The notes below the pieces were generated by a model. It made no database searches. It was not told the DNA's origin and was given only the letters and a program-made list of their open reading frames with translations. From contig JAUWEO010000016.1 of the NCBI GenBank assembly GCA_030608245.1, positions 1 to 14,722 on the forward strand: DNA of 14,722 nucleotides, read 5' to 3'. Shown piece by piece: positions 14,589-14,722 of this stretch. Every line of letters starts with the position of its first letter. The stretch's first letter is position 1. Made by a program: the position numbers and the translations under genes. This stretch comes from Candidatus Latescibacterota bacterium (GTDB lineage Bacteria > Latescibacterota > MVCY01).

Positions 14589-14618
14589 TCTATACACAAA
14601 AAACAGGAAATGAGGCAA
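14589..14618 (-). promoter_or_regulatory. dnaK: Weak candidate promoter for dnaK
   Basis: On the minus strand TTGCCT (14618-14613) and TATAGA (14594-14589) are separated by 18 bases, and each matches 4 of 6 consensus bases. Transcription would start near 14582, only about 20 bases before the ATG but still including the ribosome binding site. The -35 box lies in the loop of the terminator-like hairpin at 14598-14644. The match is modest; a heat-shock sigma factor with other boxes is possible. Confidence 0.3.
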
Positions 14619-14644
14619 CGTCATCGGGCTATCTCCTGTCTTTT
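14598..14644 (-). terminator. Intrinsic terminator or attenuator just upstream of dnaK
   Basis: Read on the minus strand, AAAAGACAGGAGAT (14644-14631) pairs at all 14 positions (two G-T wobbles) with ATTTCCTGTTTTTT (14611-14598) over a 19-base loop. The run of six T closes it, as in an intrinsic terminator. It ends 35 bases before the dnaK ATG. It either ends an upstream minus-strand transcript from beyond the window or attenuates transcription entering dnaK. Confidence 0.7.
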
Positions 14645-14672
14645 ATAGAGTACTCACCGTAGGTTTTGATTT

Positions 14673-14708
14673 ATCGAGAAGGGAACCCTGCAGGGCTCCC
14701 TTCTCGAT
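14673..14708. repeat. 36-base palindrome upstream of dnaK
   Basis: ATCGAGAAGGGA (14673-14684) pairs perfectly with TCCCTTCTCGAT (14697-14708). After one A-C mismatch, CCC and GGG continue the stem around a TGCA loop, giving 15 of 16 pairs. Neither side has a T-run, so it is not a standard terminator. It could be a REP-like repeat or a transcript-end stabiliser for a gene beyond the window. Confidence 0.75.
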
Positions 14709-14722
14709 GTACAACACAGGTT

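Noticed and set aside
14648..14655. GAGTACTC palindrome near dnaK as a possible CIRCE half site
   Set aside because: CIRCE needs TTAGCACTC and GAGTGCTAA separated by 9 bases; neither arm is present.

Overview
The window is bacterial, has mixed base composition, and is densely coded: ten intact protein genes, one broken gene and one possible gene tail. No rRNA, tRNA, CRISPR array or transposase gene was seen. The outer-membrane protein of the PorV/PorQ type, the DnaK with the Gram-negative-type N-terminal insertion, and the 'alternative' GlmU-like protein suggest a didermic bacterium, perhaps a lineage in or near the Fibrobacteres-Chlorobi-Bacteroidetes group or an uncultured candidate phylum. 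The ceramidase-like gene beside Gfo/Idh/MocA and TIM-barrel sugar enzymes also fits many environmental genomes. This placement is inference; no marker here fixes the phylum.

Layout from the left. Positions 1-135 may be the tail of an upstream membrane protein. Then comes a tight plus-strand operon: phosphate acetyltransferase (pta), an alternative GlmU-like nucleotidyltransferase/acyltransferase, and an acyl carrier protein, closed by a clear intrinsic terminator (2800-2838). A strong sigma70-type promoter (2936-2964) opens a second operon: a Gfo/Idh/MocA oxidoreductase, a short inverted-repeat element, a sugar-phosphate isomerase/epimerase-like TIM barrel, a wrecked second Gfo/Idh/MocA gene that keeps only its two ends, and a neutral-ceramidase-like hydrolase. 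This operon ends at the terminator at 6595-6631. It looks like a small catabolic module in which one dehydrogenase has been lost.

A second good promoter (6807-6835) precedes a roughly 200-base non-coding stretch before obg. That stretch has two mutually exclusive sets of base pairings. After it come obg (ribosome-assembly GTPase), dprA (DNA uptake/recombination mediator), a PorV/PorQ-like outer-membrane protein and a class A penicillin-binding protein. The last three are separated by conspicuous palindromes (9176-9210 and 10348-10391). A hairpin usable on both strands (12594-12628) separates the penicillin-binding protein from dnaK, which is convergent on the minus strand. Upstream of dnaK lie an intrinsic terminator or attenuator (14598-14644, minus strand), whose loop contains the -35 box of the best dnaK promoter candidate, and a long perfect-looking palindrome (14673-14708).

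The most unusual features are the internally deleted oxidoreductase, the candidate switching leader of obg, the density and variety of small intergenic palindromes, the terminator overlapping the dnaK promoter region, and the pta/GlmU-like/ACP grouping.
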